A stretch of DNA of 64,000 nt from Proteus columbae (GTDB lineage: Bacteria > Pseudomonadota > Gammaproteobacteria > Enterobacterales > Enterobacteriaceae): positions 2,294,001 through 2,358,000 of the forward strand of contig NZ_CP043925.1 of NCBI RefSeq assembly GCF_009914335.1. The letters are read 5' to 3'. Below the pieces are notes generated by a model. That model did no database searches and was not told where the DNA came from. It saw nothing but the letters and a program-made list of their open reading frames with translations. Positions 53,603 through 62,964 of the stretch are shown piece by piece (position 1 is the stretch's first letter; the number at the start of each line of letters is the position of its first letter). The position numbers and the translations under genes were made by a program.

Positions 53603-53989
53603 ATGCCACAAGATAATCATCTCGCATTGGTTTGCGCCCTAAGTAAATGGATTGAGGAACATTTAGGCCGTGTTATCCATCTTGAAGAGTTGGCGGCTTA
53701 TTCTGGGTATTCTCTTTGGCACATGCAGAAAATCTTTAAAGAAGTCACGGGCACCTCTTTAGGAAAGTATATCCGTCAGCGTAGATTAGCTGGTGCTATT
53801 CACTTATTACGTACCAGTGAGCGCTCTATCTTCGATATCGCCCTTGATTTTGGCTTTGGTTCACAATCTCACTTTACTTATATGTTCCGTAAAGAGTATG
53901 GCATCACGCCTTTCGACTTCCGGCAAAATCAAGAGATCGTTTTAGAAACCAAACAGCCTTTACATTTACAGTCACCTTGTTGTGATTAA
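53603..53989 (+). CDS. pqrA: MarA/SoxS/Rob-type AraC regulator (PqrA-like)
   Basis: The 128 residues are almost only the AraC DNA-binding domain: two HTH motifs, LEELAAYSGYSLWHMQKIFKE (first 20 residues) and IFDIALDFGFGSQSHFTYMFRKE (first 20). It lacks a ligand domain, like MarA and SoxS. Proteus has such a gene, pqrA, linked to multidrug resistance. It would activate efflux and redox genes by binding marboxes. Its own control is not visible. Confidence 0.85.
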   Translation: MPQDNHLALVCALSKWIEEHLGRVIHLEELAAYSGYSLWHMQKIFKEVTGTSLGKYIRQRRLAGAIHLLRTSERSIFDIALDFGFGSQSHFTYMFRKEYGITPFDFRQNQEIVLETKQPLHLQSPCCD

Positions 53990-54116
53990 CCCTTCCATTT
54001 ATGTGGCATTATACAGATAGCCTTTAATGTCACATAAATAATACTCAAGCTATGTGATGATAGACCGCTTCGCCCTTCCTTTATCATAATTGCTTTTATT
54101 TAATATGGGGATGCTA

Positions 54117-54923
54117 ATGAGTATTAAGCTTATCGCGATTGATTTAGATGGAACCTTGCTTAACAAACAACACGAAATTACGCCAGAAGTAAAACAAGCA
54201 GTTCAGCGAGCAAAAGAGGCGGGAGTTAAGATTGTATTAGCTTCAGGACGCTCCTTCAATGGCATCTCTCCCTATTTAAAAATACTCGGTCTTGATACCT
54301 CTGATTGTTACTGCATCAGCAATAATGGTAGCCAAATCCATCAAGCAGATAATGGTGAAGTGATTATTCAAGATCTGCTCAATTTTGAAGATTATCTCTA
54401 TTTTGAAAACCTTGCTCGTGAGATTGGCGTCCATTTTCACGTTATCAGCGATAATAAGATTTATACTACCAACAGTCATATTAGCCATTTCACCTGCCAA
54501 GAAGCCTTTTTATCTTGGACTCCGCTTTATTATCGTCCACTGAATGAAATGCAAACTGATATGTATTTTAGTAAGTTTATGATTGTTGATGCACCTGCCG
54601 TTTTGGATAATGCTATTCAATATCTTCCTACTAATATTTATGAACAATACAGCATATTACGTAGTGCCCCTTATTTTATTGAAGTATTAAATACCAATGT
54701 CAATAAAGGGAGTGCGGTTAAAAAAGTTGCTGAACATTTGAAAATTACACCAGAAAAAATCATGTGTATTGGTGATCAAGGTAATGATTTGGCAATGCTA
54801 AAATATGCAGGTTTAGGTGTTGCGATGGGAAATGCGCCTGAAGAAGTGAAGAAAGTCGCTAAATTCGTCACACTTTCTAATGAAGAGCACGGTGTTGCAG
54901 TCGCTATCGATAAATTTATTTAA
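54117..54923 (+). CDS. yidA: HAD-type sugar phosphatase, YidA-like
   Basis: The 268-residue protein is a Cof-type (class IIB) HAD phosphatase. The nucleophile loop IAIDLDGTLL (Asp near residue 9), VLASGRSF, and MCIGDQGNDLAMLKYAG are complete. YidA in E. coli acts on sugar phosphates. The ATG at 54117 has GGGGA five bases upstream, which is better than the upstream ATGs at 54090 and 54105. Confidence 0.88.
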   Translation: MSIKLIAIDLDGTLLNKQHEITPEVKQAVQRAKEAGVKIVLASGRSFNGISPYLKILGLDTSDCYCISNNGSQIHQADNGEVIIQDLLNFEDYLYFENLAREIGVHFHVISDNKIYTTNSHISHFTCQEAFLSWTPLYYRPLNEMQTDMYFSKFMIVDAPAVLDNAIQYLPTNIYEQYSILRSAPYFIEVLNTNVNKGSAVKKVAEHLKITPEKIMCIGDQGNDLAMLKYAGLGVAMGNAPEEVKKVAKFVTLSNEEHGVAVAIDKFI

Positions 54924-55225
54924 ACACGATCTTTTTTGTGTTTTATCGCGAATGTCTACAAAATTATATAGCAATTGTGATCCTTAGCAGAGGATCACAC
55001 TGCTTTTCGACCAAAAATATAGCCTTTTATTATTCTATAATTACTGTTAAATGAGCGTTAAATCTGCCTTTCTTCTTACATATCCTTCAGAATTTGTTAC
55101 TATCAATTCACTTTTCGTTATTCAAACTGCATTTTCACAACATATTAAGCTGTTAATTAGGCTAGATATAGAATAACAAATATAAATCATTAATATATTT
55201 TCTTCACAGACAGGTAGTTTTAGTT
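54924..55225. other. intergenic region between yidA and brnQ
   Basis: A hairpin TGTGATCCT / AGGATCACA (54976-54999) follows the yidA-like gene and could end its transcript. Only AT-rich DNA with the brnQ promoter region is seen in the rest. Confidence 0.55.
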
Positions 55226-56572
55226 ATGCTTTCTACAAAAGACATGCTCGTTCTTGGGATGATGGTTTTCGCACTCTTCCTTGGCGCTGGCAATATTATT
55301 TTCCCTCCTATGGCGGGTTTCCAATCAGGAAGCCTCTGGTTTAGTACATCTTTAGGTTTCCTTGTTACAGGTGTCTTACTCCCTTTTCTTACCTTGGTTA
55401 TCGTCGCAATTCGTGGACGTGGAGAGCGCCTTTCTGTTGATTTGCCTTCATGGGTGGCTGTGATTTTCTGGGTAGCACTGTATCTTATCGTAGGTTCTAC
55501 TTTTGCGATGCCTCGTGTCACCAATACTGCTTATGAAATGGGTTTCTTACCTTTAGGGCTTATTGAGAAAAATACGGCAACACACCTTACTTTCGCACTT
55601 GTTTTCAATATCACAAGTATGTTTTTCATGCTCAAACAAGGCACAATGATAAGCGCCATTGGTAAGTTTATGACACCAGCACTGTTAATTCTGCTAGTGG
55701 TTGTGGGCATTGCTGTTGTGGCTAAACCGATTTCCCCAATTGGTGAACCAACAGGCCTTTATGCGGTAAATGGCTTCTTCTCTGGCTTTATTGATGGTTA
55801 CCAAACCATGGATGTCCTCTCTGCTATGGCATTTGGTGGTATCGTTGCTCGTGCTTTATATACCAAAGGCATTACTGAACCACACCAGATCGGTTTTATT
55901 ACCATAAAAGCAGGCATGATTTCAGTCTTACTATTAGCAGCACTTTATCTGTGCCTTTTCTACTTAGGTGCAACAAGCCACTCTGTTTCTGTTTTTGCTG
56001 ATCCAGCACTCAATGCTACTAACGGTGGCCAGATTTTCTCACGTTATGTTGATGCGTTATTTGGCTCTGTGGGTACTTGGTTGATGGGAGGTATTGTTTT
56101 ATTAGCCAGTATGACAACACTTGTCGGTGTAACAAGTGCTGCGGCAGACTACTTTGCGACATTCCATCATCGTTTAGGCTATCGCTTTTGGGTTGTGGTA
56201 TTTACATTAATGACCACAGTTGTATCAACGTTTGGTCTTGATACACTATTACGAGTGACTATTCCTGCATTATTAATGATTTATCCAACATCAGTCACAT
56301 TGGTATTACTGCAATTTATTCGTAATAAATTAAAAGCGCCTCGCTTTACCTATCGCTTTACAATTGCAATCATTGTTTTGATGAGCCTTTTCGATACGTT
56401 GAAACAATTGAAATGGTTAAATGCTGATTTACTGCAATTATTTAGCTATATCCCACTGTCTGATTATGGCTTAGGTTGGGTATTACCAGGTGCGATTGCA
56501 TTTGTAATCTCGCTGGTTGTTAGCTTAAATTTTAAAGAAGAAAGTCTTCCAATAGAAAATACAGCGAAATAA
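55226..56572 (+). CDS. brnQ: branched-chain amino acid transporter BrnQ
   Basis: BrnQ (LIVCS family) imports leucine, isoleucine and valine with sodium or protons. The 448 residues have the family start FALFLGAGNIIFPPMAGFQSG, with 12 likely membrane helices, and GFIDGYQTMDVLSAMAFGGI near the middle. It is clearly the BrnQ type, but diverged from E. coli. The ribosome site is moderate (AGGT). Confidence 0.92.
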   Translation: MLSTKDMLVLGMMVFALFLGAGNIIFPPMAGFQSGSLWFSTSLGFLVTGVLLPFLTLVIVAIRGRGERLSVDLPSWVAVIFWVALYLIVGSTFAMPRVTNTAYEMGFLPLGLIEKNTATHLTFALVFNITSMFFMLKQGTMISAIGKFMTPALLILLVVVGIAVVAKPISPIGEPTGLYAVNGFFSGFIDGYQTMDVLSAMAFGGIVARALYTKGITEPHQIGFITIKAGMISVLLLAALYLCLFYLGATSHSVSVFADPALNATNGGQIFSRYVDALFGSVGTWLMGGIVLLASMTTLVGVTSAAADYFATFHHRLGYRFWVVVFTLMTTVVSTFGLDTLLRVTIPALLMIYPTSVTLVLLQFIRNKLKAPRFTYRFTIAIIVLMSLFDTLKQLKWLNADLLQLFSYIPLSDYGLGWVLPGAIAFVISLVVSLNFKEESLPIENTAK

Positions 56573-56616
56573 CCAGCATATATCACCTAATTTGTAATGC
56601 TGATTATAAGTTGATA

Positions 56617-56655
56617 AAAAAGCGTCTTCCAAATTTTATATTGGAGACGCTTTTT
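56617..56655 (+). terminator. terminator of brnQ
   Basis: Arms AAAAAGCGTCTTCCAA and TTGGAGACGCTTTTT (one bulged T) form a long stem, with a T-tract, about 45 bases past the brnQ stop. Confidence 0.88.
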
Positions 56656-56712
56656 GCTTTTCTATTACCTGCATTTTTACTATCTATTCAGTACAGCTCA
56701 TCACAGGAAACT

Positions 56713-57552
56713 TTAAGTTCGGTATTTCTCAATCAATGCCTTTAAAATCGCCTCTGATTGAGCATCAGGAATACCATCTGCTTTGCTCGACCTAAAATGC
56801 ATTTGAAAAGCCTTCACTACTTTTTGTGCATTATTATCTAACACACCATTCGTTGGTGTTTGATAACCATATTGCTGTAATAACTTTTGGAAGTTCGCAA
56901 CATCAACAGGCTCTGAAGGATCTCTACCTGCTAAATAAGTTTTCACTAATTGCTTATCAGGCCAAGCACCTATACCTTGACTGGCTAATCTTTCCCAAGG
57001 AAATAAAGGACCCGGATCAACTTTTCTGAGAGGTGCAATATCACTGTGACCCAAAACGTTTTGAGGTTCGATATCATAACGTTCAATAATATCTTTCATT
57101 ACCGCTGAAATCGTCACGATTTGATCCGCTGTATAAGAATACCAATACCTAAACTTGCCATTATCACGGTAACCCAGATTGACTATCTCGATCCCAATAG
57201 AGCAATTATTTAGGCTAGTTGCGTCTCCCCACTGACTAATACCCGCATGCCATGCAATTTGCCTTTCATCCACTAAAGAAGTAATCACTGGCTTTCCATC
57301 AATAGATGAAGGATGTGTAGGGATTAAATAGTGACTACTGACTCGCCCCCCAGTAAGAACCTTAAGCGAGCGTTCATCATCTAGCGCGGTATAGTGCATC
57401 ACCAGATATTTTACACAGTCATTTGCTTCCTGCTTATTAGGAATAACTTTAACTATATATTCACCTCTATCAATAAATACTGGTTGTTTGGCACAACTGG
57501 TTAAGAGGCTTATTGCAATAAGTAATCCTATATAATACCGACTAGACCTCAT
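56713..57552 (-). CDS. amiD: N-acetylmuramoyl-L-alanine amidase AmiD (lipoprotein)
   Basis: AmiD cleaves the amide bond between N-acetylmuramic acid and L-alanine in peptidoglycan. The 279-residue precursor has a lipobox LLTSC (Cys20). The Amidase_2 domain has VMHYTALDDERSL, with the first zinc His, the WHAGISQWGDATSLNNCSIGIE block and GHSDIAPLRKVDPGP with the other His. A peptidoglycan-binding C-domain follows. The ATG at 57552 has AAGGA upstream; the GTG/ATG further out at 57579 lacks this. It is the outer membrane type, as in E. coli. Confidence 0.95.
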   Translation of the reverse strand: MRSSRYYIGLLIAISLLTSCAKQPVFIDRGEYIVKVIPNKQEANDCVKYLVMHYTALDDERSLKVLTGGRVSSHYLIPTHPSSIDGKPVITSLVDERQIAWHAGISQWGDATSLNNCSIGIEIVNLGYRDNGKFRYWYSYTADQIVTISAVMKDIIERYDIEPQNVLGHSDIAPLRKVDPGPLFPWERLASQGIGAWPDKQLVKTYLAGRDPSEPVDVANFQKLLQQYGYQTPTNGVLDNNAQKVVKAFQMHFRSSKADGIPDAQSEAILKALIEKYRT

Positions 57553-57593
57553 TTCTGATCCTTGATTGATTATTCCCAAAGTTAAATTGTAAT

Positions 57594-57622
57594 AAAAAAA
57601 CCCATATTAAAGAATATGGGTT
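57594..57622 (-). terminator. terminator of AGCS symporter gene
   Basis: Arms CCCATATT and AATATGGG with loop AAAG, followed on the minus strand by a T-run. Confidence 0.9.
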
Positions 57623-57651
57623 CTGAGTTTTGACGCTTTTTTATTAGTGCT

Positions 57652-59124
57652 TTAGTTATTGCTCACTTTTTCACATCGAACTAAAGGTTCATCAGGAACA
57701 ATATTTTCATCCCAAATTCCTTCCTCAATGTCATCTTGTAACTCTGGATATTGGCGAATATCAAATGTAGGCAGTAAACCTGCTTGTCGTTGCTGGTTAT
57801 AATCTTTAACTAATTTTAAGGCGACACCAGAAAGCAAGATGATTGCAATTAAATTAGTCATTGCCATTAATCCCATTGAGAGATCGGCCATTTTCCAAAC
57901 AAGAGGCATATCCGCTAAAGCGCCAAACATCACCATAGCTAAAGCCGCTGAACGTAAAAGAAATAGCCCTGTTGTGTGATTACGTCCAAGGAAAATCATA
58001 TTACTCTCAGCATAAGCATAATTGGCAATAATGGAGGTAAAAGCAAAGAAGAAAATTGCAATTGCAATAAAAGTACTTCCCCAACCACCCACACTAGATG
58101 ACAAGGCCAATTGTGTTAATTGAATACCGTTAATACCTTCTGGATAACTGTCTAGTACACCTGATGATAAAATGATCACCGCAGTGGCACTACAAATAAC
58201 CAAGGTATCCATGAAAACACCTAGCATTTGAATATAGCCTTGAGATGCAGGATGCGGTGGATAAGGTGTTGCTGAAGCAGCAGCATTCGGTGCAGAACCC
58301 ATACCTGCTTCATTAGAAAAGAGACCGCGTTGAATACCTTGTGTCATCGCTTGGCTAATACCGTAAGCAATGGCACCAGCAGCCGCTTCTTGTAATCCAA
58401 AGGCACTTTTAAAAATTAAAATAAAAACTTCGGGTAAGCGTTCAATATGATCTGCAACAACCCAAAATGCTAATAATAAATAAGCTGTTGCCATGACAGG
58501 AACAACTAATTCAGCAACACGAGCAATCCAACGCAGGCCACCAAAAATAATAAATCCGCTGGTTAGTACTAAAAAGATCCCCACGTAAAGTGGATCAAAA
58601 TTAAAGGCAGAAGCTGTAGCTTGAGCAATCGAATTCGCTTGAACAGCATTAAAAACTAAGCCAAAAGCGATAATTAAGAAAATGGCGAAGAGAACACCCA
58701 TCCAGCGCATTTTCAGTCCTTTTGTCATATAATAAGCAGGACCACCACGGTAGTTACCATCATCATCTTTTGTTTTATAAAGTTGTGCGAGTGTACTTTC
58801 TATTAATGATGTCGCCATACCAATTAAAGCGACTACCCACATCCAAAAAATAGCGCCAGGGCCACCCGCAGTTAAAGCAATCGCGACTCCCGTCAAATTT
58901 CCAGTACCTACCCGCGCAGCTAGACTAGTGCATAATGCCTGAAAGGAAGAAATTCCTGATTTATCTGACTTATGGCTATTTTTTAAAATAGAGAACATAT
59001 GACTAAAATGTCGGATTTGTATAAATCCAGTACGGATAGTAAAGTAAATACCTACTCCAAGAAGTAAGTAGATAAGAACATATCCCCATAAAATGTTATT
59101 CGCAAAGTTTATTAGCCCTGTCAA
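57652..59124 (-). CDS. sodium:alanine symporter (AGCS family)
   Basis: The 490-residue membrane protein has the AGCS signature GTGNLTGVAIALTAGGPGAIFWMW (about residue 74; first 20 residues shown by the motif GTGNLTGVAIALTAGGPGAI) and FSNEAGMGSAPNAAAS. It should import alanine, glycine or a related amino acid with sodium. The start is TTG at 59124 with AAGGGG upstream. E. coli YaaJ is a member of the same family. Confidence 0.9.
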   Translation of the reverse strand: MTGLINFANNILWGYVLIYLLLGVGIYFTIRTGFIQIRHFSHMFSILKNSHKSDKSGISSFQALCTSLAARVGTGNLTGVAIALTAGGPGAIFWMWVVALIGMATSLIESTLAQLYKTKDDDGNYRGGPAYYMTKGLKMRWMGVLFAIFLIIAFGLVFNAVQANSIAQATASAFNFDPLYVGIFLVLTSGFIIFGGLRWIARVAELVVPVMATAYLLLAFWVVADHIERLPEVFILIFKSAFGLQEAAAGAIAYGISQAMTQGIQRGLFSNEAGMGSAPNAAASATPYPPHPASQGYIQMLGVFMDTLVICSATAVIILSSGVLDSYPEGINGIQLTQLALSSSVGGWGSTFIAIAIFFFAFTSIIANYAYAESNMIFLGRNHTTGLFLLRSAALAMVMFGALADMPLVWKMADLSMGLMAMTNLIAIILLSGVALKLVKDYNQQRQAGLLPTFDIRQYPELQDDIEEGIWDENIVPDEPLVRCEKVSNN

Positions 59125-60457
59125 ATCAATCCCCTTATGTAATAACGTATATAACCTATCCTTACATCGCTATTGAAATAAAAAAGTAAGCAGATATCGT
59201 GTAATTGAGACAATTACTGATACGAATCCGTCTTAAAGTAATATCAAAAATTACTGTGTGAAAAGCGAACTAAATGTAACACAATATTGCGTGATATGTA
59301 TATTTTTTGTTTATTTTTTTACATATTATTATTTTAATTTAATTATATCGTTAACTAAAATGAACAATATTGAAAAATAAAAAAACCATACATATCATTA
59401 GGATAAATAATTATTTCTTTATTTTATTAACTCGGAAAAGTAAAGCAAATACTTTAGTCATTAAGTTAATCAGTCATTTTAGAAAAAAGAACAAACAGAT
59501 TAAAAAAACATCAGTTAATAATCTTTTCTATTTATCTAAAATAAGATTTAAATGAACTATTAAAGTGTTTAATTAAGATTTTTTTAATGTAAGATTTAAC
59601 ATCTCAGTAATTAACATTTAAGAAATAAAGATTTTTATAACAATTAACAATAAATATTTTATATTGCCATGTCAATAAAATGCTTTAATATTAATAAGAT
59701 ATTAAAATAAGATAAAAAATAAACTTTACATCTTTATTTTATCATACTTTCCTAATGCATTAATTATAGCATGGTTAGTTATCTTTCATTTTTAATGAAT
59801 ACTGTTGATTGCTTTCTCTTCTCTTTTTTTATTCACTAGCTATTCATTAATAACCTTATTCTTTTTTGAACATTAATTAAAGTTTATTTTATATTAATAA
59901 AAAAATGTAGAATCACGTAAGTTTACCTATTAACCATTTGGTTAATTTTATTTATACTATGTTTTTCCCTGGTGTTGTATTAATTTTCGCCCTGTTTCCC
60001 CAACAGGGCATTTTTTTATCTCAATATTTCAGTGCCTTATCATAACTCATTGTCAAACAATACAAAATAAAAAAACATGAAATATCTCATTAATAAATTA
60101 ACATTATTTACCTATTTTTAATGCAAAATCCATCACTCTTTTCATTGATCTAAATCAAATTAAACATTCATATTATTTACTCTTTTCAGAGATAAACTGC
60201 TTTTTCTCTATTTTAAAATCTATTTAATAAGGATTAAAAATACTCATTTTATCATTAGCCTTATTTGAATTACTCATAAAGTGGTATAACAATTAAAGAA
60301 GAATAGATTTTTATTGTTATATTTAATGACCTTGATTAAAAATCGACCCAAATAAAGCACATCATTTTTACTACACATTAATGACTAATATCTTTATTTA
60401 CTTGCATTAATAAGCGCGCTCTTTTACCTTACTTATATTGTTATAGAGGGAAAGATA
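59125..60457. other. long AT-rich gene-poor stretch
   Basis: No protein-coding gene is supported in these 1.3 kb. The only clear elements are the ArcZ candidate (59920-60018) and the AT-rich leader of holE. The longest open frames have low-complexity AAA/ATT codons and no ribosome site. Confidence 0.65.
59920..60018 (+). ncRNA. arcZ: candidate small RNA ArcZ
   Basis: TTTCCCTGGTGTTG at 59964-59977 is the conserved seed of E. coli ArcZ. A terminator GCCCTGTT-TCCCC-AACAGGGC with a T-run (59989-60018) follows at a distance close to E. coli's. A -10 TAGAAT at 59908-59913 puts the 5' end near 59920, giving about 99 bases. ArcZ acts through Hfq on rpoS and others. In E. coli it lies next to arcB, so this site is unusual; the call rests on the seed and terminator. 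Confidence 0.65.
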
Positions 60458-60691
60458 ATGAGTTATAACCTTTCAGAATTAACACAAGAAGAAAAAGATA
60501 AGCTAAATATAAGTTTAGCCGCTTCAGGCGTTGCTTTTAAAGAGCGCTATAACATGCCTGTTGTAGCAGATGCTGTTTTAAGAGAACAACCTCAAGCTTT
60601 TCAAGCCTTCTTTCAAGAAAGGCTGGTATTTTATCGTGCAAGAAGCCAGCACTATTCTCGTTTACCTTATGACCCACCAGTAAAAAAATAG
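60458..60691 (+). CDS. holE: DNA polymerase III subunit theta HolE
   Basis: HolE binds the epsilon proofreading subunit in the polymerase III core. The 77 residues match E. coli HolE (76): N-terminal LSELTQEEKDKLNISLAASG, VAFKERYNMPVVADAVLREQP and the C-terminal SRLPYDPPVK. It is a small helical protein. AGGGAAAGATA lies just before the ATG. It ends at a bidirectional hairpin facing yebF. Confidence 0.95.
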   Translation: MSYNLSELTQEEKDKLNISLAASGVAFKERYNMPVVADAVLREQPQAFQAFFQERLVFYRARSQHYSRLPYDPPVKK

Positions 60692-60725
60692 TCAAACACT
60701 CTCCGTTATTTTGATAATGGTAAAA

Positions 60726-60758
60726 AAAAAAGAGATAAACCTTGGTTTATCTCTTTTT
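60726..60758. terminator. bidirectional terminator between holE and yebF
   Basis: Arms AAAAAGAGATAAAC and GTTTATCTCTTTTT with loop CTTG; A- and T-tracts on both sides. Confidence 0.9.
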
Positions 60759-60797
60759 CTTTCAATCGATTAACTACAACTCACTATCACCTATCTA

Positions 60798-61187
60798 TTA
60801 CTTAGGGGAAACATAAGTAATAGTATTGTCATCACAATTGACTTGAACATTGTAACGAAGGTCTGTTCTCGCCCCTCTTACATTCAATACCATCTGATAG
60901 TTATTATCCATCTTGATAACTTCATTAGCATTAATACTTGCAACAGGTTTTGATCCTAATGCATTTTTATCATCTTGCCAGCGAGGTAAACGATTTTGTA
61001 AATAATCATTTTTTACTCTTGTAACAAGTTGATTGTTATCTAAATTAACACAACTCGAAAATGGTGCAGAGCGCACAATATCTTTATTCACATTTTCGAT
61101 ACTTTCTGCAGATGCTCCAAAAGAAACGGCAAGTAAAAGACCTGCTCCAAGTATCCCTGTTTGACTCACAAGCTTGCTTAATGTCAT
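60798..61187 (-). CDS. yebF: YebF-family secreted protein
   Basis: The 129-residue precursor has a Sec signal peptide (cleavage near GASAES). The mature part has two Cys that likely pair (SSCVNLDN and VNCDDN), the block VKNDYLQNRLPRWQDDKN, and NVRGARTDLRYNVQV. YebF in E. coli is exported to the medium through porins; its function is unclear. The ATG follows a strong GGGAGG. Sequence similarity to E. coli YebF is moderate but spans the whole length. Confidence 0.88.
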   Translation of the reverse strand: MTLSKLVSQTGILGAGLLLAVSFGASAESIENVNKDIVRSAPFSSCVNLDNNQLVTRVKNDYLQNRLPRWQDDKNALGSKPVASINANEVIKMDNNYQMVLNVRGARTDLRYNVQVNCDDNTITYVSPK

Positions 61188-61283
61188 ATAACCTCCCGAA
61201 AATATCCCTTAAAACAGGATGTGTTTTCATTAAGCATAGCATATGGTTAATAACACAATTGTGACATTTGTTAAAAAATTGTT

Positions 61284-61466
61284 TTATTCATTTTCATCAT
61301 CAAATACAATAGAAACAGATTCACGGGTCGCGTGTTTCTCTCTTAACTCTTGAGCTACTAATTGGATAGCCTCTCCACTGCTCATTCCCTCAGCCATAAG
61401 AGATTGGATTTTTTCTACCGCTTTTTGTTGCTCTTCATGTGTTAATGTAGGCATTCCTAGAAACAT
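61284..61466 (-). CDS. yoaH: YoaH family small protein
   Basis: The 60-residue protein closely matches E. coli YoaH (59): [35 protein letters not shown] and the acidic end FDDENE. It is probably helical and soluble; the function is unknown. It is divergent from pabB, the same arrangement as in E. coli. Confidence 0.93.
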   Translation of the reverse strand: MFLGMPTLTHEEQQKAVEKIQSLMAEGMSSGEAIQLVAQELREKHATRESVSIVFDDENE

Positions 61467-61512
61467 AATGTTACTCTTATCTTTATTAACGTCTATTTTG
61501 TATTTACATGAA

Positions 61513-61531
61513 TGTAATCTTTTTGATTACA
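61513..61531. promoter_or_regulatory. inverted repeat between yoaH and pabB
   Basis: TGTAATC-TTTTT-GATTACA is a perfect 7-bp inverted repeat lying in the divergent promoter region. It partly resembles a TyrR box (TGTAAA-N6-TTTACA), but the spacing is off by one. The regulator is unknown. Confidence 0.4.
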
Positions 61532-61578
61532 ATTTATTGTGCAAATAATACAACACACTTTGTTTACATGGTCATAAG

Positions 61579-62964
61579 ATGGATATGCAATTACAACAAC
61601 GCGAACTAACTTATACCCCTGATCTAGCATTGCGGGTATTTTCTCCTATTGCGTCATTGCCTTGGTCTAGTTTACTTCATTCTGGCTTTGCCGAACATCC
61701 TCATAATCGTTTTGATATTGTTGTCTCCGATCCTGCTGTGACTTTAGAAACTCGCAAACAAACGACAACGATTAAAGAAAAAAACGGCACAGTCAAACGT
61801 TCTAAAAAAGATCCCTTCACTCTCATTCAATCTGCGTTGGAACAATTCGATTTTCACCCAGAACAAAGTGAGTCATTGCCTTTTTTGGGTGGCGCTTTAG
61901 GTATCTGGAGTTATGACTTAGGTCGTCGTTTTGAAAATTTACCTGAAATAGCGAAAAATGAACTTAGTTTCGCAGATATGGCAATTGGTATTTATGATTG
62001 GGCACTTATTGTTGATCACGATTTAAAAAAAGCCACTTTAATTAGCTATCACAATATTGATGAGCGCTTACAGTGGTTAGAAAGCCAAACTTCCACAGCT
62101 CTTGATTCACGATTCACCTTAACAACAGATTGGCAATCAAACATCAGTAGTGATGAATATAACGAGAAAATTGCTAAAATTCATCAATACTTACTTTCGG
62201 GTGACTGCTATCAAGTTAATTTAGCTCAACGTTTTTGTGCAAGCTATACAGGCAGTGAGTGGAACGCATTCTTAACATTGAATCAAGCTAATAAAGCACC
62301 TTTTTCTTCTTTTATGTGTTTGCCAAATAACTTTGTGATTAGTGTTTCACCTGAACGTTTTATTCATTTAGTTGATAATAAAATTGAAACACGTCCTATA
62401 AAAGGCACACTACCTCGTAAAGCATCGCCAAAAGAAGATGATGAACAAGCTCAATTATTAGCAAATTCACGTAAAGATCGCGCTGAAAACTTAATGATTG
62501 TAGATTTGATGCGTAATGATATTGGCAAAGTTGCAGTAACAGGTTCTGTTAAGGTTCCTGAATTGTTTGTTGTCGAGCGTTTCCCAGCAGTACACCATTT
62601 AGTCAGTACTATCACCGCAGCGCTTCCTGAGCATTTAAAAGCAACGGATCTATTAAGAGCGGCTTTCCCTGGTGGTTCAATTACCGGAGCGCCGAAGATC
62701 AGAGCTATGGAGATCATTGAAGAATTAGAGCCTCATCGTCGCCATGGATATTGTGGTGCAATTGGTTATATCAGTTTTTGTGGCACAATGGACACCAATA
62801 TCAGCATTCGCACTTTATTAACTGAAAAAAATAAAATTTACTGTTGGGCAGGTGGTGGTATTGTTGCTGATAGCGTTGCTGAAAAAGAGTACCAAGAAAC
62901 ATTCGATAAACTTGGGCAAATATTAACTGTTTTAAGTGAGTCTACTATCGATGACACCCATTGA
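61579..62964 (+). CDS. pabB: aminodeoxychorismate synthase component I PabB
   Basis: PabB, with PabA glutamine amidotransferase, turns chorismate into 4-amino-4-deoxychorismate for folate synthesis. The 461 residues keep the E. coli blocks: YDWALIVDH, GDCYQVNLAQRF, the catalytic Lys in ETRPIKGTLPR, AENLMIVDLMRNDIGKVA and FPGGSITGAPKIRAMEII. nudL starts within the last codons, so the two are coupled. Confidence 0.96.
   Translation: MDMQLQQRELTYTPDLALRVFSPIASLPWSSLLHSGFAEHPHNRFDIVVSDPAVTLETRKQTTTIKEKNGTVKRSKKDPFTLIQSALEQFDFHPEQSESLPFLGGALGIWSYDLGRRFENLPEIAKNELSFADMAIGIYDWALIVDHDLKKATLISYHNIDERLQWLESQTSTALDSRFTLTTDWQSNISSDEYNEKIAKIHQYLLSGDCYQVNLAQRFCASYTGSEWNAFLTLNQANKAPFSSFMCLPNNFVISVSPERFIHLVDNKIETRPIKGTLPRKASPKEDDEQAQLLANSRKDRAENLMIVDLMRNDIGKVAVTGSVKVPELFVVERFPAVHHLVSTITAALPEHLKATDLLRAAFPGGSITGAPKIRAMEIIEELEPHRRHGYCGAIGYISFCGTMDTNISIRTLLTEKNKIYCWAGGGIVADSVAEKEYQETFDKLGQILTVLSESTIDDTH

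Noticed and set aside
59370..59555. Open frame of 61 codons on the plus strand in the gene-poor stretch
   Set aside because: Low-complexity Lys/Ile/Asn content, no ribosome site and no relation to any family; typical of AT-rich DNA.
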